This document shows, one piece after another, positions 33,432 through 42,232 of a DNA stretch of 64,000 nucleotides (position 1 is the stretch's first letter; every line of letters starts with the position of its first letter). The position numbers and the translations under genes were made by a program. The stretch comes from Kerstersia similis. Lineage in GTDB: Bacteria > Pseudomonadota > Gammaproteobacteria > Burkholderiales > Burkholderiaceae_B. Below the pieces are notes generated by a model. The model worked only from the letters and a program-made list of their open reading frames with translations, had not been told where the DNA came from and did no database searches. The DNA is taken from NCBI RefSeq assembly GCF_965139615.1, contig NZ_CBCSIQ010000009.1, forward strand, positions 70,236 through 134,235, written 5' to 3'.

Positions 33432-33776
33432 GGCCAGTCCTTGCGCAATTTCTTGTCGGGAAAACCGGCAGGCGTGGTGTAAAAGACACAGGAGGCCGGT
33501 TTTCAGTCCGGGTTCCGGCCGATGCTGCGTGAAATGGGCAGACCTGAGGCAGGATTCCGGAAAATTCGTTAACTTGTTTATTAACTCGCAAATCCACCCT
33601 GTTGATCTGGTACGTGCTTGCCAACATTTGCCTGTCCGCGCCGACGCGTATTCAGGTAAACCCTAATCGTTGCTTTCGAGGCTTTGGCACAGAATTTGCT
33701 GATGTCTGCTGATTCACAGTGTTGTTGTGCCCAGGCCGAATCGGCTGTTCGTGCATGAATGCAAAGGTGCCGTGCT
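33432..33776. other. Divergent regulatory region with TTAAC repeats
   Basis: About 345 bp between the PuuB-like oxidase and the FeaR-like regulator. TTAACTTGTTTA at 33569-33580 differs by a single-base shift in the last half from the TRAP operator TTAACTTGTTAA, and a further TTAAC follows at 33581-33585. The site is about 140 bp upstream of the oxidase start. No convincing -10/-35 pair was found. No gene is supported within it. Confidence 0.45.
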
Positions 33777-34769
33777 ATGGAAATGATCCCCGTTGCCTAT
33801 GATCTGAAGCGCTGGAACGAGTTGTTGCGGCAGGCTTGCGGCCAGTTTGAGGCCAGCCTGTCGGAAGAGCAGGGCATCTTCATCGGCAGCATTCAGCAAC
33901 AGGATATCGACGGTCTGGGCCTGACCCGGATCCGCACCAATGCGGGCCGTATCGTGTGCCGCCAGATGGCGGTGGCCCAGGATTCCGTCGATGACAGCCA
34001 TTGCTTCCTGGTCGTGCAGCGCCAGGGCAGTTCCTTGTTGCGCCAGAAGGGGTTGACGATGGAGCTGCTGCCGGGCGATATGGTACTCATGGATGCCGTG
34101 CAGGGGTGTGAAATCGTGCCCAAAGGGCTGATGGAGCATGCCTCCGTGCACCTGGATCGCGGCAAGGTGGCGCGCTTGCTGCCAGAAAAACTCAATCAGC
34201 TGTGCCGCATTGGCCGCTTCAGTTCCAGCAGCCGGCTGGCGCGCATCCTGGTCGAGCAGATCTGCGCCGGCGATATCGGCGACTGCGCCGTGGAAGGCGA
34301 TGGCGCGGCCATGCAGGAAGCGTTGTTGTCATTGCTGGCGCAATCGTTGCGGCAAGGTGAAGGGCTGACGGCAGGCGACTGGACGGATGCGCTGCCTGCG
34401 GGCGATGCGGGGATGCCGGGCGGGCAGCGGGCGCGGGCGGGAGGCAGCCTGCTGGCCATGGCGCGCAGCCTGATCGAGCAGTCCTTGGCGGATCCGCTGC
34501 TGTCGCCGCTGCGGATTGCGGATCGCATGGGTGTCTCCGTGCGGCAGCTGTACCGGCTGTTCGAGGAAACCGGCGATAGCGTATGCCGCTATATCCAGCG
34601 TGCCCGTTTACAGCAGGCAGCGGTCGAGTTGCGCAGCGTGCTGACGGATACACGCTCCATCACGGATATTGCCTTTGCTTGCGGCTTCAATGACGCGGCG
34701 CATTTCAGCCGGGCCTTTCGCAAGCAGTTCGGCATGTCGCCACGCGAGTACCGGCTGGGCGTACAGTAG
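33777..34769 (+). CDS. AraC-family regulator, FeaR-like
   Basis: A 330-residue activator. The N-terminal domain (LKRWNELLRQACGQFEASLS; later GLTMELLPGDMVLMDAVQGC) has the layout of the AraC-binding-like domain of FeaR, and the C-terminal AraC helix-turn-helix is complete (LSPLRIADRMGVSVRQLYRL and ITDIAFACGFNDAAHFSRAF). FeaR in E. coli activates amine oxidase and phenylacetaldehyde dehydrogenase genes in response to aromatic amines. Here the divergent target is presumably the PuuB-like oxidase operon. The start could also be 33759 or 33783; AAGG upstream favours 33777. Confidence 0.82.
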   Translation: MEMIPVAYDLKRWNELLRQACGQFEASLSEEQGIFIGSIQQQDIDGLGLTRIRTNAGRIVCRQMAVAQDSVDDSHCFLVVQRQGSSLLRQKGLTMELLPGDMVLMDAVQGCEIVPKGLMEHASVHLDRGKVARLLPEKLNQLCRIGRFSSSSRLARILVEQICAGDIGDCAVEGDGAAMQEALLSLLAQSLRQGEGLTAGDWTDALPAGDAGMPGGQRARAGGSLLAMARSLIEQSLADPLLSPLRIADRMGVSVRQLYRLFEETGDSVCRYIQRARLQQAAVELRSVLTDTRSITDIAFACGFNDAAHFSRAFRKQFGMSPREYRLGVQ

Positions 34770-34838
34770 GCGGCTGGCGCCCGGTGCAGGCGCCACAGGC
34801 GCGGTCCGGGCCAGGGCGGGCCTGAACCGGGGCAGGCC

Positions 34839-35834
34839 TCAGGTGTCGCGGCGGCGCGCGCGCGGGTGCGCCTGGTCATAGACTTTCGCCAGGTGCTGGA
34901 AATCCAGGCGGGTATAAATCTGCGTCGTCGAGATATTGGCGTGGCCCAGCATTTCCTGCACTGCCCGCAGGTCCTGCGCGGATTGCAGGACATGGCTGGC
35001 GAAACTGTGGCGCAGCATATGCGGGTGCAGATGCGTAGGCAGCCCGGCCGTGATGGCGAGCTGGGCCAGCTGTTTCTGGATCATTCGTGGTGCAATGCGG
35101 TGCCCGCGCGTGCCCAGAAACAGTGCATGGCGATCGTTGGCCGGTGCCTGGGGCGGCACCAGGGCAGGCCGTGCCGCGATCCAGGCTTGCAGAGCCTGAT
35201 GCGCATGCGAGCCTATCGGTACGATGCGGCGCTTGCCGCCTTTGCCCAGCAGATGGGCTTCATTTTCATGCAGGTCTATCCAGGCCTGCGAACGATAGCC
35301 GCCGTCGTCGATATACCGGAGATCCAGCGCCACCAGTTCAGACAGGCGCAGGCCGCTGGAATAGAACAATTCTGCCATGGCGTGATCACGCGTTGCTACC
35401 GTGTCATGGCCGGCCCTGGCGGCGGCATGGTTCATCAGGCCTTGTGCCTGTTCCACCGACAAGGCCTTGGGCAAGCCGCGCGGCGCTTTCGGTGGCCTCA
35501 GATCGGCAGTCGGGTTGCCCGGCATCCCTGATTGCGGCGCCCACCAGCGGTAGAAGCCGCGCCAGGCCGCCAGCATGCGCGCCAGCGCGCGTGCCTGCAT
35601 GCCCTGGCCATGCAGGCGGGCCAGATACTGGCGCAGGTGGCCATTGGCAGCCTGTTCCGGGGCCATGCCGCCCAGGCAGGCGGCCAGCCTTATCAGGTCG
35701 GTGCGATAAGCCGCAAGCGTGGGGGGCGCATAGCGGCGCTGATGTTCCAGGTACTCCAGCCATTGCTGCATGGGGGCGGGCAATGGCTGGGCAGCGAGTG
35801 CTGCCTTTGCGACGGGAGCCGCAGATTCAGTCAT
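34839..35834 (-). CDS. xerC: Tyrosine recombinase XerC
   Basis: The site-specific recombinase that with XerD resolves chromosome dimers at dif, 331 residues. The N-terminal SAM-like domain covers residues 20-110. The catalytic domain contains Arg in SSGLRLSELVALDLRYID, the HxxR motif in HMLRHSFASH, and the Tyr nucleophile in STTQIYTRLDF. The start ATG overlaps the last codons of the DUF484 gene by eight bases, indicating an operon. The dapF-DUF484-xerC order is conserved in proteobacteria, so this is the housekeeping recombinase and not a phage integrase. Confidence 0.95.
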   Translation of the reverse strand: MTESAAPVAKAALAAQPLPAPMQQWLEYLEHQRRYAPPTLAAYRTDLIRLAACLGGMAPEQAANGHLRQYLARLHGQGMQARALARMLAAWRGFYRWWAPQSGMPGNPTADLRPPKAPRGLPKALSVEQAQGLMNHAAARAGHDTVATRDHAMAELFYSSGLRLSELVALDLRYIDDGGYRSQAWIDLHENEAHLLGKGGKRRIVPIGSHAHQALQAWIAARPALVPPQAPANDRHALFLGTRGHRIAPRMIQKQLAQLAITAGLPTHLHPHMLRHSFASHVLQSAQDLRAVQEMLGHANISTTQIYTRLDFQHLAKVYDQAHPRARRRDT

Positions 35835-36660
35835 GCGAAACCGGCGCGGTGGTGATGGCAGCGGGTGCCGCAGCGTCTGCCCCGGCTGCATCGCGCTGCA
35901 CGGCGTCCAGGCGGGTGAGCATGGCACCGGCCAATTGAGCGATGCGCTCCAGGAAGAGCGTATCCATATTGGGCAGGTAACGGTCGCGGCTGCTGTCAGC
36001 CAGGATCAGCAGGCCTGTGGTGAGCGCAGCTTCTTCCGTGCTGCCGTCATCCTGTTGTTGCAGTGCGTGCAGCGGTACGACAGCCAGCGAGCCTGCGGGC
36101 GAAGCCGTGTCGCCTGTCAGGGTGGCCAGCAGCGGAGCCAGGGCCTGGTTGGCGGTACTGGTCGCGCAGCAGGTCGGGCGGGATTGGGCGGCGGTGTACT
36201 GGCGCAGGGGCTGCAGCCATTCCTCGTTCAGCGGGGAGGCGTGGATCGTGCTGACGCCTCCGGGCCCGGCCACGACATGCAGTGCCGGTTGCCAGGCCAG
36301 CAAGGTGACGCTTTGCAGGTTGAATTCACGCACCAGGCCCTGAGCGAAACGTGGCCCCAGCTGCCGGGCGTCGGGTTCCGCCAGCAGGCCGGCCAGCCAG
36401 GCATGCAGCTGGGCGCTGATGTGCTCGTTGCGCGCTGCCTGGTGGCGCAGTTCGTTCAGGGCGAGTTCCAGCGTCTGCACCCGTTCGCGCAGGATCAGGT
36501 TCTGGCGTTCACCCAGCGGGATGACATGCGGCAATCGCGGGTGCGGCACCGTGACCGTGCTGAAAATGTCAGCATGTTCGGCCAGAAAACCTGGGTTGCG
36601 CTCCAGAAAACGGGCGACTTCGGCAGCGTGCAGGGAGTCTGAGGACATGGCGTCTGGCAT
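35827..36660 (-). CDS. DUF484 family protein
   Basis: A 277-residue cytosolic protein with a DUF484/GAF-like domain. The N-terminus VARFLERNPGFLAEHADIF is the family signature, followed by a coiled-coil-prone stretch (RQNLILRERVQTLELALNELR) and a GAF-like body. Function is unknown; it is nearly always linked to dapF and xerC. Start at 36660 (MPDAM) or 36648 (MSSDS); an AGGA overlaps the former, which leaves a 12-base spacing for the latter. Confidence 0.85.
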   Translation of the reverse strand: MPDAMSSDSLHAAEVARFLERNPGFLAEHADIFSTVTVPHPRLPHVIPLGERQNLILRERVQTLELALNELRHQAARNEHISAQLHAWLAGLLAEPDARQLGPRFAQGLVREFNLQSVTLLAWQPALHVVAGPGGVSTIHASPLNEEWLQPLRQYTAAQSRPTCCATSTANQALAPLLATLTGDTASPAGSLAVVPLHALQQQDDGSTEEAALTTGLLILADSSRDRYLPNMDTLFLERIAQLAGAMLTRLDAVQRDAAGADAAAPAAITTAPVSHD

Positions 36661-36679
36661 TCCTGAAAAGGGACCTGGG

Positions 36680-37591
36680 TCAGAAATGGATGGGCCGTTG
36701 CTGGCTGACCAGCCGGTCGATGTCGATTTCACCATGATAGACCGTCACGGCCGGTCCGGTCATGCGCAATTGCTGACCGTCCCAGGCGATGGTCAGCGTT
36801 CCGCCGCGCGTCTGAACGTGTACCGGGGAGACCAGATCGCCCTGACGGATGCCGGTGACGGCTGCGGCGCAGGCGCCGGAGCCGCAGGCCAGGGTTTCAC
36901 CCGCTCCGCGCTCATAGACTCGCAGCCGGGCGTCGTGGGGGCCCAGTACCTGAAGGAAGCCGACATTCACCCGCCGGGCGAAGCGCGGGTGGCTCTCCAG
37001 CAGCGGGCCGAGCTGTGCGACGGGGGCACTTTCGACATCATCCACGCGCAGGACGGTATGAGGATTGGACACGCTGACGACTGACAGCCAGGGACGCTGC
37101 CAGTCATCGGGCAGCCCCTGGGTGCCGGATACAGGCAATTGCCATTGCGTATCCGCGCCTTGCTGGCGCGATGCCAGGCCGCTGGCATCGAAGGGCAGGC
37201 TGCCGGGCAGAAACGAGGTGACGCCCATGTTGACGGTGACTTCGCCATCGGCGTCTTCTTCCAGCAGGATGACGCCGGTGCTGATTTCCGCACGCAGCGG
37301 ATTGCGGGTGGACAGGCCGTGCTCATGCACATAGCGCACAAAACAGCGTGCGCCATTGCCGCAGTGCTCCACTTCGCTGCCGTCGGCATTGAAAATCCGG
37401 TATCTGAAGTCGGCGTCGGCACGGCTGGCGGGCTCGACCACCAGCACCTGATCGGCGCCGATACCCATATGGCGGTTGGCCAGGGCACGGATGCGCGCCG
37501 GCGTGATGTCCAGCGTGGCGCGAACCCCGTCGAGCACGACGAAGTCGTTGCCGGCGCCATGCATCTTGCTGAACTTCCAGAGTTTGCTCAT
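36680..37591 (-). CDS. dapF: Diaminopimelate epimerase
   Basis: Converts LL- to meso-diaminopimelate for lysine and peptidoglycan synthesis; 303 residues. The start at MSKLWKFSKMHGAGNDFVVLD is the usual N-terminus and has GGAAGA upstream. The two catalytic cysteines are in EHCGNGARC and LACGSGACAAA, each in its conserved setting. It is the first gene of the dapF-DUF484-xerC group and is read in the same direction as the lpxL pair upstream. Confidence 0.97.
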   Translation of the reverse strand: MSKLWKFSKMHGAGNDFVVLDGVRATLDITPARIRALANRHMGIGADQVLVVEPASRADADFRYRIFNADGSEVEHCGNGARCFVRYVHEHGLSTRNPLRAEISTGVILLEEDADGEVTVNMGVTSFLPGSLPFDASGLASRQQGADTQWQLPVSGTQGLPDDWQRPWLSVVSVSNPHTVLRVDDVESAPVAQLGPLLESHPRFARRVNVGFLQVLGPHDARLRVYERGAGETLACGSGACAAAVTGIRQGDLVSPVHVQTRGGTLTIAWDGQQLRMTGPAVTVYHGEIDIDRLVSQQRPIHF

Positions 37592-37698
37592 GAGTCTATC
37601 TTCCATCCGGAGCGGCCCGGGCAGGAAGCCTGCCCGCACAGTCGGTCCTCATTGTGGCATTTTCACGTTGCGAGGCGGCGTCCGGCGCCGCACATGGC

Positions 37699-38595
37699 TC
37701 AATAACGGCCGGCCATGCCGGGGGGCGTGGTTTTGAAACGACGATGCACCCAGTAATACTGGCTGGGACATTCGCGCACCCAGCCTTCTATCAGCTGGTT
37801 GAGGCGGGCCGAGGCGGCTTCCGGGTCGTCCGCGCCGGGGAAATCGGGCAGCGGGGGCAGGACGCGTACGGTATAGGTGCCGTCTTCCGGATGCCAGACC
37901 GACAGAATGGGCAGGACGGGCAGCGACCATTTGCCTGCAATCTGGGCGGTGGATGTCAGGGTGGCGGCGAGGTTGCCGAAAAAGGGCGCGAAGACCGAAC
38001 CCCGGCTGCCGAAATCCATATCCGGCAGATAGTAGATCGGCCGCCCGTCGCGTACGTGCTTGAGCAGGGTACGGATGCCATCACGGCGGCTTACCAGCTG
38101 CACATCGTTGAAACGTGTGCGTCCTTCACGGATCAGGGCGTCGATTTCCGCATCGCTTTGGGTTGAATACATGGTGGCTGAACTGGGGACATCCATGGTC
38201 AGGCGCGAGGCCGCAGCGTCCAGGCCGATGAAATGCGGCGCCAGCAGCAGGGAGGGCTGGCCCAGGTTCAGATAATGCTGCAAGTGCTCGAAGCCTTCCA
38301 CGCGAACCAGGGCGCGCACGGCAGCCGGCGTACCGAACCACAGCACACCGCGATCCAGTACGGATTGGGCCAGGGCACGGAAGTGCTGGCGCAACAGGTC
38401 TTCGCGCGCCTGGGCGGACAGTTCGGGAAAGCAGAGTTCCAGGTTGCGCCTGGCGACACGGGTGCGCGGCTTGACCAGCTTGTAGGCAAGCCAGCCCAAG
38501 GATTTGCCCAGGCGCAGACGGGTACTGGGGCGCATCTGCCCGAACCAGGAAAAAAGGCGGCGCAGGAGGCGGGTTTTCAGCGAAGGACGATCCAT
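37699..38595 (-). CDS. LpxL/HtrB-family lipid A late acyltransferase (copy 1)
   Basis: A 298-residue inner-membrane acyltransferase adding a secondary acyl chain to lipid A. The HX4D catalytic motif is HFIGLD within LLLAPHFIGLDAAASRL; further conserved blocks are YYLPDMDFGSRGSVFAPFFG and the C-terminal PSQYYWVHRRFKTTP. It lies about 135 bp downstream of a second paralogue, a tandem arrangement I recall from Bordetella-type genomes. Acyl-chain specificity cannot be read from the sequence. Confidence 0.93.
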   Translation of the reverse strand: MDRPSLKTRLLRRLFSWFGQMRPSTRLRLGKSLGWLAYKLVKPRTRVARRNLELCFPELSAQAREDLLRQHFRALAQSVLDRGVLWFGTPAAVRALVRVEGFEHLQHYLNLGQPSLLLAPHFIGLDAAASRLTMDVPSSATMYSTQSDAEIDALIREGRTRFNDVQLVSRRDGIRTLLKHVRDGRPIYYLPDMDFGSRGSVFAPFFGNLAATLTSTAQIAGKWSLPVLPILSVWHPEDGTYTVRVLPPLPDFPGADDPEAASARLNQLIEGWVRECPSQYYWVHRRFKTTPPGMAGRY

Positions 38596-38731
38596 GATGT
38601 GAAAATCGAGGGCTGTCGAGGCGGCATAGGCAGGCCGTGACGGCGGTTGGGCTGATGGGCGGGAACAGCGCAGGCCGGGCGGATGGCAGCGTGGGGCGCA
38701 TCACAGGTGCGTTGCAGCCGGTGCGCGTGGT

Positions 38732-39610
38732 TCATACGCCCCTATCGGGGGAAGCCGGCGTTGACGCGGCCTCGGCGGGTGGCGTGGCGCCGCGGGGGAC
38801 TTTGTAGCGGTTGTAGCCCCACAGGTATTGTTCTGGGAAACGCCGGATCAGTTTTTCCATTTCATGATTGATCAGTGCTGCCTGGGCTTCCGCGGTCTCG
38901 GGCAGGGGCTCGGGCACGCGCGCATGGTGAATGCGCCAGCCCTTGCCGCCGGGCAGGCGTTCGGCGGCGGTCAGGATCACGATGGCATTGCTGTTGCGGG
39001 CCAGTTTGCCTGGCAGCGTGACGGTATAGGCCAGGCGGCCGAAGAACGGCGCCCAGACGCCTTCGCCCTGGCTGGGAGCCTGGTCGGGCAGCATGCCGAC
39101 GGTTTCCTTGTCGCGCAGGATGCGGACAAAGGCCCGCACGCCCTGGCTGGTGGCTGGCACGGTGGAAACGCCGGAGGTATTGCGTGCCGCTTCCATCGCC
39201 GGGGCCAGCCAGGGCTTGCGCGGCGGACGGAACATCACGGTGACAGGACGTTTGCGGGCGAAGTAGCGGGCAGTGACTTCGAAGGACCCCAGGTGCGGGG
39301 TCAGCATCAGCAATGCCCGGCCTTCTTTGCTGGCGTCATCAACAATGTATTCGTCGTCGCAGACAATTTGTTTCAGACTGGCATCGTTGCGAAACCAGAT
39401 GCGCGGGGTTTCGAGAATCATGGCCCCGGTCTGGGCGGCTGCACGCCGGGCGAAGGCCGGGTCGTCGTAGCCGGCCTGTGCCGCATTGGCGCGCAGGCGA
39501 TCCCGATACTTGCCAGGGATGGCATAGATCAGACGGCCCGCGGCACGGCCTAGCAAATGCAAGGCTGGCAAGGGCAATCGGGCAAGCAGACGGAGCAGGA
39601 ACAGCAGCAT
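38732..39610 (-). CDS. LpxL/HtrB-family acyltransferase (copy 2)
   Basis: A 292-residue paralogue of the preceding protein. It starts with a hydrophobic anchor (MLLFLLRLLARLPLPALHLL). The catalytic motif is HX4E (HLGSFE in LMLTPHLGSFEVTARYF), and MLPDQAPSQGEGVWAPFFG and PEQYLWGYNRYKVP are the other family blocks. It is divergent from metK. Both copies are full length, so both are probably active on different lipid A positions. Confidence 0.92.
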   Translation of the reverse strand: MLLFLLRLLARLPLPALHLLGRAAGRLIYAIPGKYRDRLRANAAQAGYDDPAFARRAAAQTGAMILETPRIWFRNDASLKQIVCDDEYIVDDASKEGRALLMLTPHLGSFEVTARYFARKRPVTVMFRPPRKPWLAPAMEAARNTSGVSTVPATSQGVRAFVRILRDKETVGMLPDQAPSQGEGVWAPFFGRLAYTVTLPGKLARNSNAIVILTAAERLPGGKGWRIHHARVPEPLPETAEAQAALINHEMEKLIRRFPEQYLWGYNRYKVPRGATPPAEAASTPASPDRGV

Positions 39611-39862
39611 GGTTCAGGGCGGAAACAGGACGAAAGTGCGGGTCGGCAACAGGGTATATTTGAGATTATCGTTGCATTTTCGCTTAGAATGACAATCGCC
39701 ACCGTGTTAAACGACAACTTGCGGGGTGGCGCCGGTTCATCCGGCTATCGTCTTACCGCTAAAGCGTCGCGCCCGATTCCGTCCTGTCATGCCGGCTCCT
39801 GGGGGTGCAACGCCTCGTTTCATCTGAGAGCCGGCCCATGCCGGTCTATAAAGGACAAAACC
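39611..39862 (+). promoter_or_regulatory. metK upstream/leader region
   Basis: About 250 bp between the divergent lpxL copy 2 and metK. A weak promoter-like pair TTGAGA (39660-39665) and TAGAAT (39685-39690), 19 bases apart, points towards metK. Near the gene, GCCGGC-CCAT-GCCGGT forms a hairpin about 15 bases before the AAAGGAC ribosome-binding site. I could not fit a known SAM riboswitch class to it. Confidence 0.35.
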
Positions 39863-41023
39863 GTGGTGCAGAACTCCTTCCTTTTCACCTCCGAGTCCGT
39901 ATCCGAAGGGCATCCTGACAAGGTTGCCGACCAGATCTCCGATGCGGTGCTGGATGCTATTTTCGAGCAGGATCCCAATGCCCGGGTAGCAGCCGAAACA
40001 CTGTGCAACACGGGGTTGGTGCTGCTGGCAGGCGAAATTTCCACTACTGCCAATGTTGATTACATTCAGGTGGCGCGTGACACGATCCGCCGCATTGGCT
40101 ATGACAATACCGATTACGGTATTGACTACAAGGGCTGCGCCGTTCTGGTTGCTTATGACAAGCAATCTCCCGATATCGCTCAGGGCGTGGATCGCTCCAG
40201 CGAAGACTATCTGAACCAGGGCGCAGGCGATCAGGGCCTGATGTTCGGCTATGCCTGCGACGAAACCCCGGACCTGATGCCGGCGCCGATCTGGTATTCG
40301 CACCGCCTGGTGCAGCGCCAGAGCGAGCTGCGCAAAGATGGCCGCCTGCCGTGGCTGCGTCCGGATGCCAAATCCCAGGTGACCTTCCGCTATGTGGATG
40401 GCAAGCCGGCGGAAGTGGATACCGTGGTGTTGTCCACCCAGCATGCCCCCGAAATTTCGCAGGATGTCATCAAAGAGGCCGTGATCGAGGAGATCATCCG
40501 TCCGTGCTTCCCTGAGGGCTTGTTGACGCCCAAGACGCGTTTCCTGGTGAACCCCACCGGCCGCTTCGTGATTGGTGGGCCGCAAGGCGATTGCGGCCTG
40601 ACCGGGCGCAAGATCATCGTCGATACCTATGGCGGCGCATGCCCCCATGGTGGCGGCGCGTTCTCCGGCAAGGATCCTTCCAAGGTCGATCGTTCGGCTG
40701 CCTATGCGGCCCGCTATGTGGCCAAGAACGTCGTGGCTTCCGGCCTGGCGCGCCAGTGCCAGGTGCAGCTGAGCTATGCGATCGGCGTGGCCGAGCCTAT
40801 CAATATCACGGTCTATACCGAAGGTACCGGCGTCATTCCCGATGAGGAAATCGCCAAGCTGGTGCGTGAGCATTTCGATCTGCGCCCGCGCGGCATCGTC
40901 AATATGCTCGACCTGCTGCGTCCGATCTATTCCAAGACGGCTGCCTATGGCCACTTCGGCCGTCCGGAGCCGGAGTTCACCTGGGAAGCCACTGACCGCG
41001 CGGCCTTGCTGCGCCAAGGCTGA
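39863..41023 (+). CDS. metK: S-adenosylmethionine synthase
   Basis: Makes SAM from methionine and ATP; 386 residues. The N-terminal block FLFTSESVSEGHPDKVADQI, GYACDETPDLMPAPI, the P-loop-like GGPQGDCGLTGRKIIVDTYG and GGGAFSGKDPSKVDRSAAY are all present. No ATG fits, so translation probably begins at GTG 39863 (or GTG 39866), after AAAGGA. It heads a methyl-cycle neighbourhood with ahcY and metF. Confidence 0.97.
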   Translation: MVQNSFLFTSESVSEGHPDKVADQISDAVLDAIFEQDPNARVAAETLCNTGLVLLAGEISTTANVDYIQVARDTIRRIGYDNTDYGIDYKGCAVLVAYDKQSPDIAQGVDRSSEDYLNQGAGDQGLMFGYACDETPDLMPAPIWYSHRLVQRQSELRKDGRLPWLRPDAKSQVTFRYVDGKPAEVDTVVLSTQHAPEISQDVIKEAVIEEIIRPCFPEGLLTPKTRFLVNPTGRFVIGGPQGDCGLTGRKIIVDTYGGACPHGGGAFSGKDPSKVDRSAAYAARYVAKNVVASGLARQCQVQLSYAIGVAEPINITVYTEGTGVIPDEEIAKLVREHFDLRPRGIVNMLDLLRPIYSKTAAYGHFGRPEPEFTWEATDRAALLRQG

Positions 41024-41088
41024 AGCAGGCAGGATCAACGCAGTGCCTGCTGACGGCGGTGGTTGCCGGCAGCAGGACGGCCGATGAC

Positions 41089-41127
41089 AACGGGGAGCTG
41101 CCCAAGGCAGGCTCCCCGTTTGTATTC
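41089..41127 (+). terminator. Intrinsic terminator after metK
   Basis: AACGGGGAGC (41089-41098) pairs with GCTCCCCGTT (41111-41120), with an inner TGCC/GGCA stem, followed by TTGTATT. It separates metK from the following genes. Confidence 0.85.
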
Positions 41128-41203
41128 ATGGAGCCACGATGTATTGTTGCTGTCATGCGCATCTGGCCCAATGGGGGCATTTTCCACTGCCTGCCGTGCT
41201 GCC

Positions 41204-42232
41204 ATGAAAATTCTGCTGGTGACGGATGCTTGGCATCCCCAGGTCAATGGCGTCGTGAGAACCTGGACCGTCATGTGCAATTTGTTGACGGCCTGGGGGC
41301 ATGAGGTCCGTGTCATCGACCCTGGCGGCGCGCGTACCATCGGTGCGCCGTCCGAGCCGACGCTGAGGCTGTGCCTGCAGCCCGGCCGCCATTTTCGTCA
41401 CCGCCTGGGAAATTTTACGCCAGACGCCGTGCATATCGCCACGGAAGGGCCCTTGGGGCTGGCGGCGCGGCGCCATGCCCTCAAGCAGGGTTGGCGTTTC
41501 ACCACTTCCTTTCACACCATGTTTCCCGACTACCTGAAAGTGCGCCTGGGGGTGCCGGCCAGGTGGTCGTGGGCATTCATGCGCTGGTTTCACAAACCGT
41601 CGCACCGGGTGCTGGTGCCAACGCGCAATATTGCCGATGTCCTGTCTGGGCATGGGTTTGCCAATCTGCAGGTATGGGCGCGTGGCGTGGACCTGGCGGC
41701 ATTCGCGCCAGATCTGCCCGCGCCGCCGGAGCTGTCCCATTTGCCGCGGCCGGTATGGCTCAATGTCGGGCGCGTGGCACGTGAGAAAAACCTTGATGCC
41801 TTCCTGTCCCTGCCCTTGCCGGGCACCAAGGTGGTGGTGGGTGGCGGCCCGGAGGATAAACGGCTGCGAGCGCAGTATCCCGATACGCTGTTCGTGGGGG
41901 CGCGCCACCATGCCGAGCTGCCGCCGTACTACGCGGCAGCCGATGTCTTTGTGTTTCCCAGTCAGACCGATACCTTCGGCCTGGTCATGCTGGAGGCCAT
42001 GGCCTGCGGCACCCCCGTGGCGGCACTGCCGGCCGATGCGCCGCGCGAAGTCGTGCGCGAGGGGGTGACAGGCAGCCTGGATGCCAACCTGACGGCAGCC
42101 TGCCTGCGGGCGGCGCAACTGCCCCGGGACAAGGTGCGCGCTGGGGTGCAGGCATTTACCTGGGATGCGATTGCGCAGCAATTGCTGGATGCGCTGTGTG
42201 GGGTCAGTACGGTACAATTCCGCGCATCCTGA
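41204..42232 (+). CDS. GT4-family glycosyltransferase (group 1, mannosyltransferase-like)
   Basis: A 342-residue GT-B glycosyltransferase beginning MKILLVTDAWHPQVNGVVRT, the N-terminus typical of GT4 enzymes such as alpha-mannosyl- or digalactosyl-type transferases. The C-terminal domain holds VWLNVGRVAREKNLDAFLSL, and the nucleotide-sugar E-x7-E motif in FVFPSQTDTFGLVMLEAMACGTPVAA. Acceptor and donor are unknown; a glycolipid or capsule role is a guess. Its last codons overlap the first stem of the ahcY SAH riboswitch. Confidence 0.85.
   Translation: MKILLVTDAWHPQVNGVVRTWTVMCNLLTAWGHEVRVIDPGGARTIGAPSEPTLRLCLQPGRHFRHRLGNFTPDAVHIATEGPLGLAARRHALKQGWRFTTSFHTMFPDYLKVRLGVPARWSWAFMRWFHKPSHRVLVPTRNIADVLSGHGFANLQVWARGVDLAAFAPDLPAPPELSHLPRPVWLNVGRVAREKNLDAFLSLPLPGTKVVVGGGPEDKRLRAQYPDTLFVGARHHAELPPYYAAADVFVFPSQTDTFGLVMLEAMACGTPVAALPADAPREVVREGVTGSLDANLTAACLRAAQLPRDKVRAGVQAFTWDAIAQQLLDALCGVSTVQFRAS

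Noticed and set aside
34839..35834. Phage or integron integrase
   Set aside because: The gene lies in the conserved dapF-DUF484-xerC operon with overlapping reading frames and has XerC length and motifs; no attachment sites or mobile genes flank it.
39840..39862. SAM-II/SAM-V type riboswitch directly before metK
   Set aside because: A hairpin and an A-rich stretch before the ribosome-binding site look superficially similar, but I could not fit the pseudoknot pairing of those classes.
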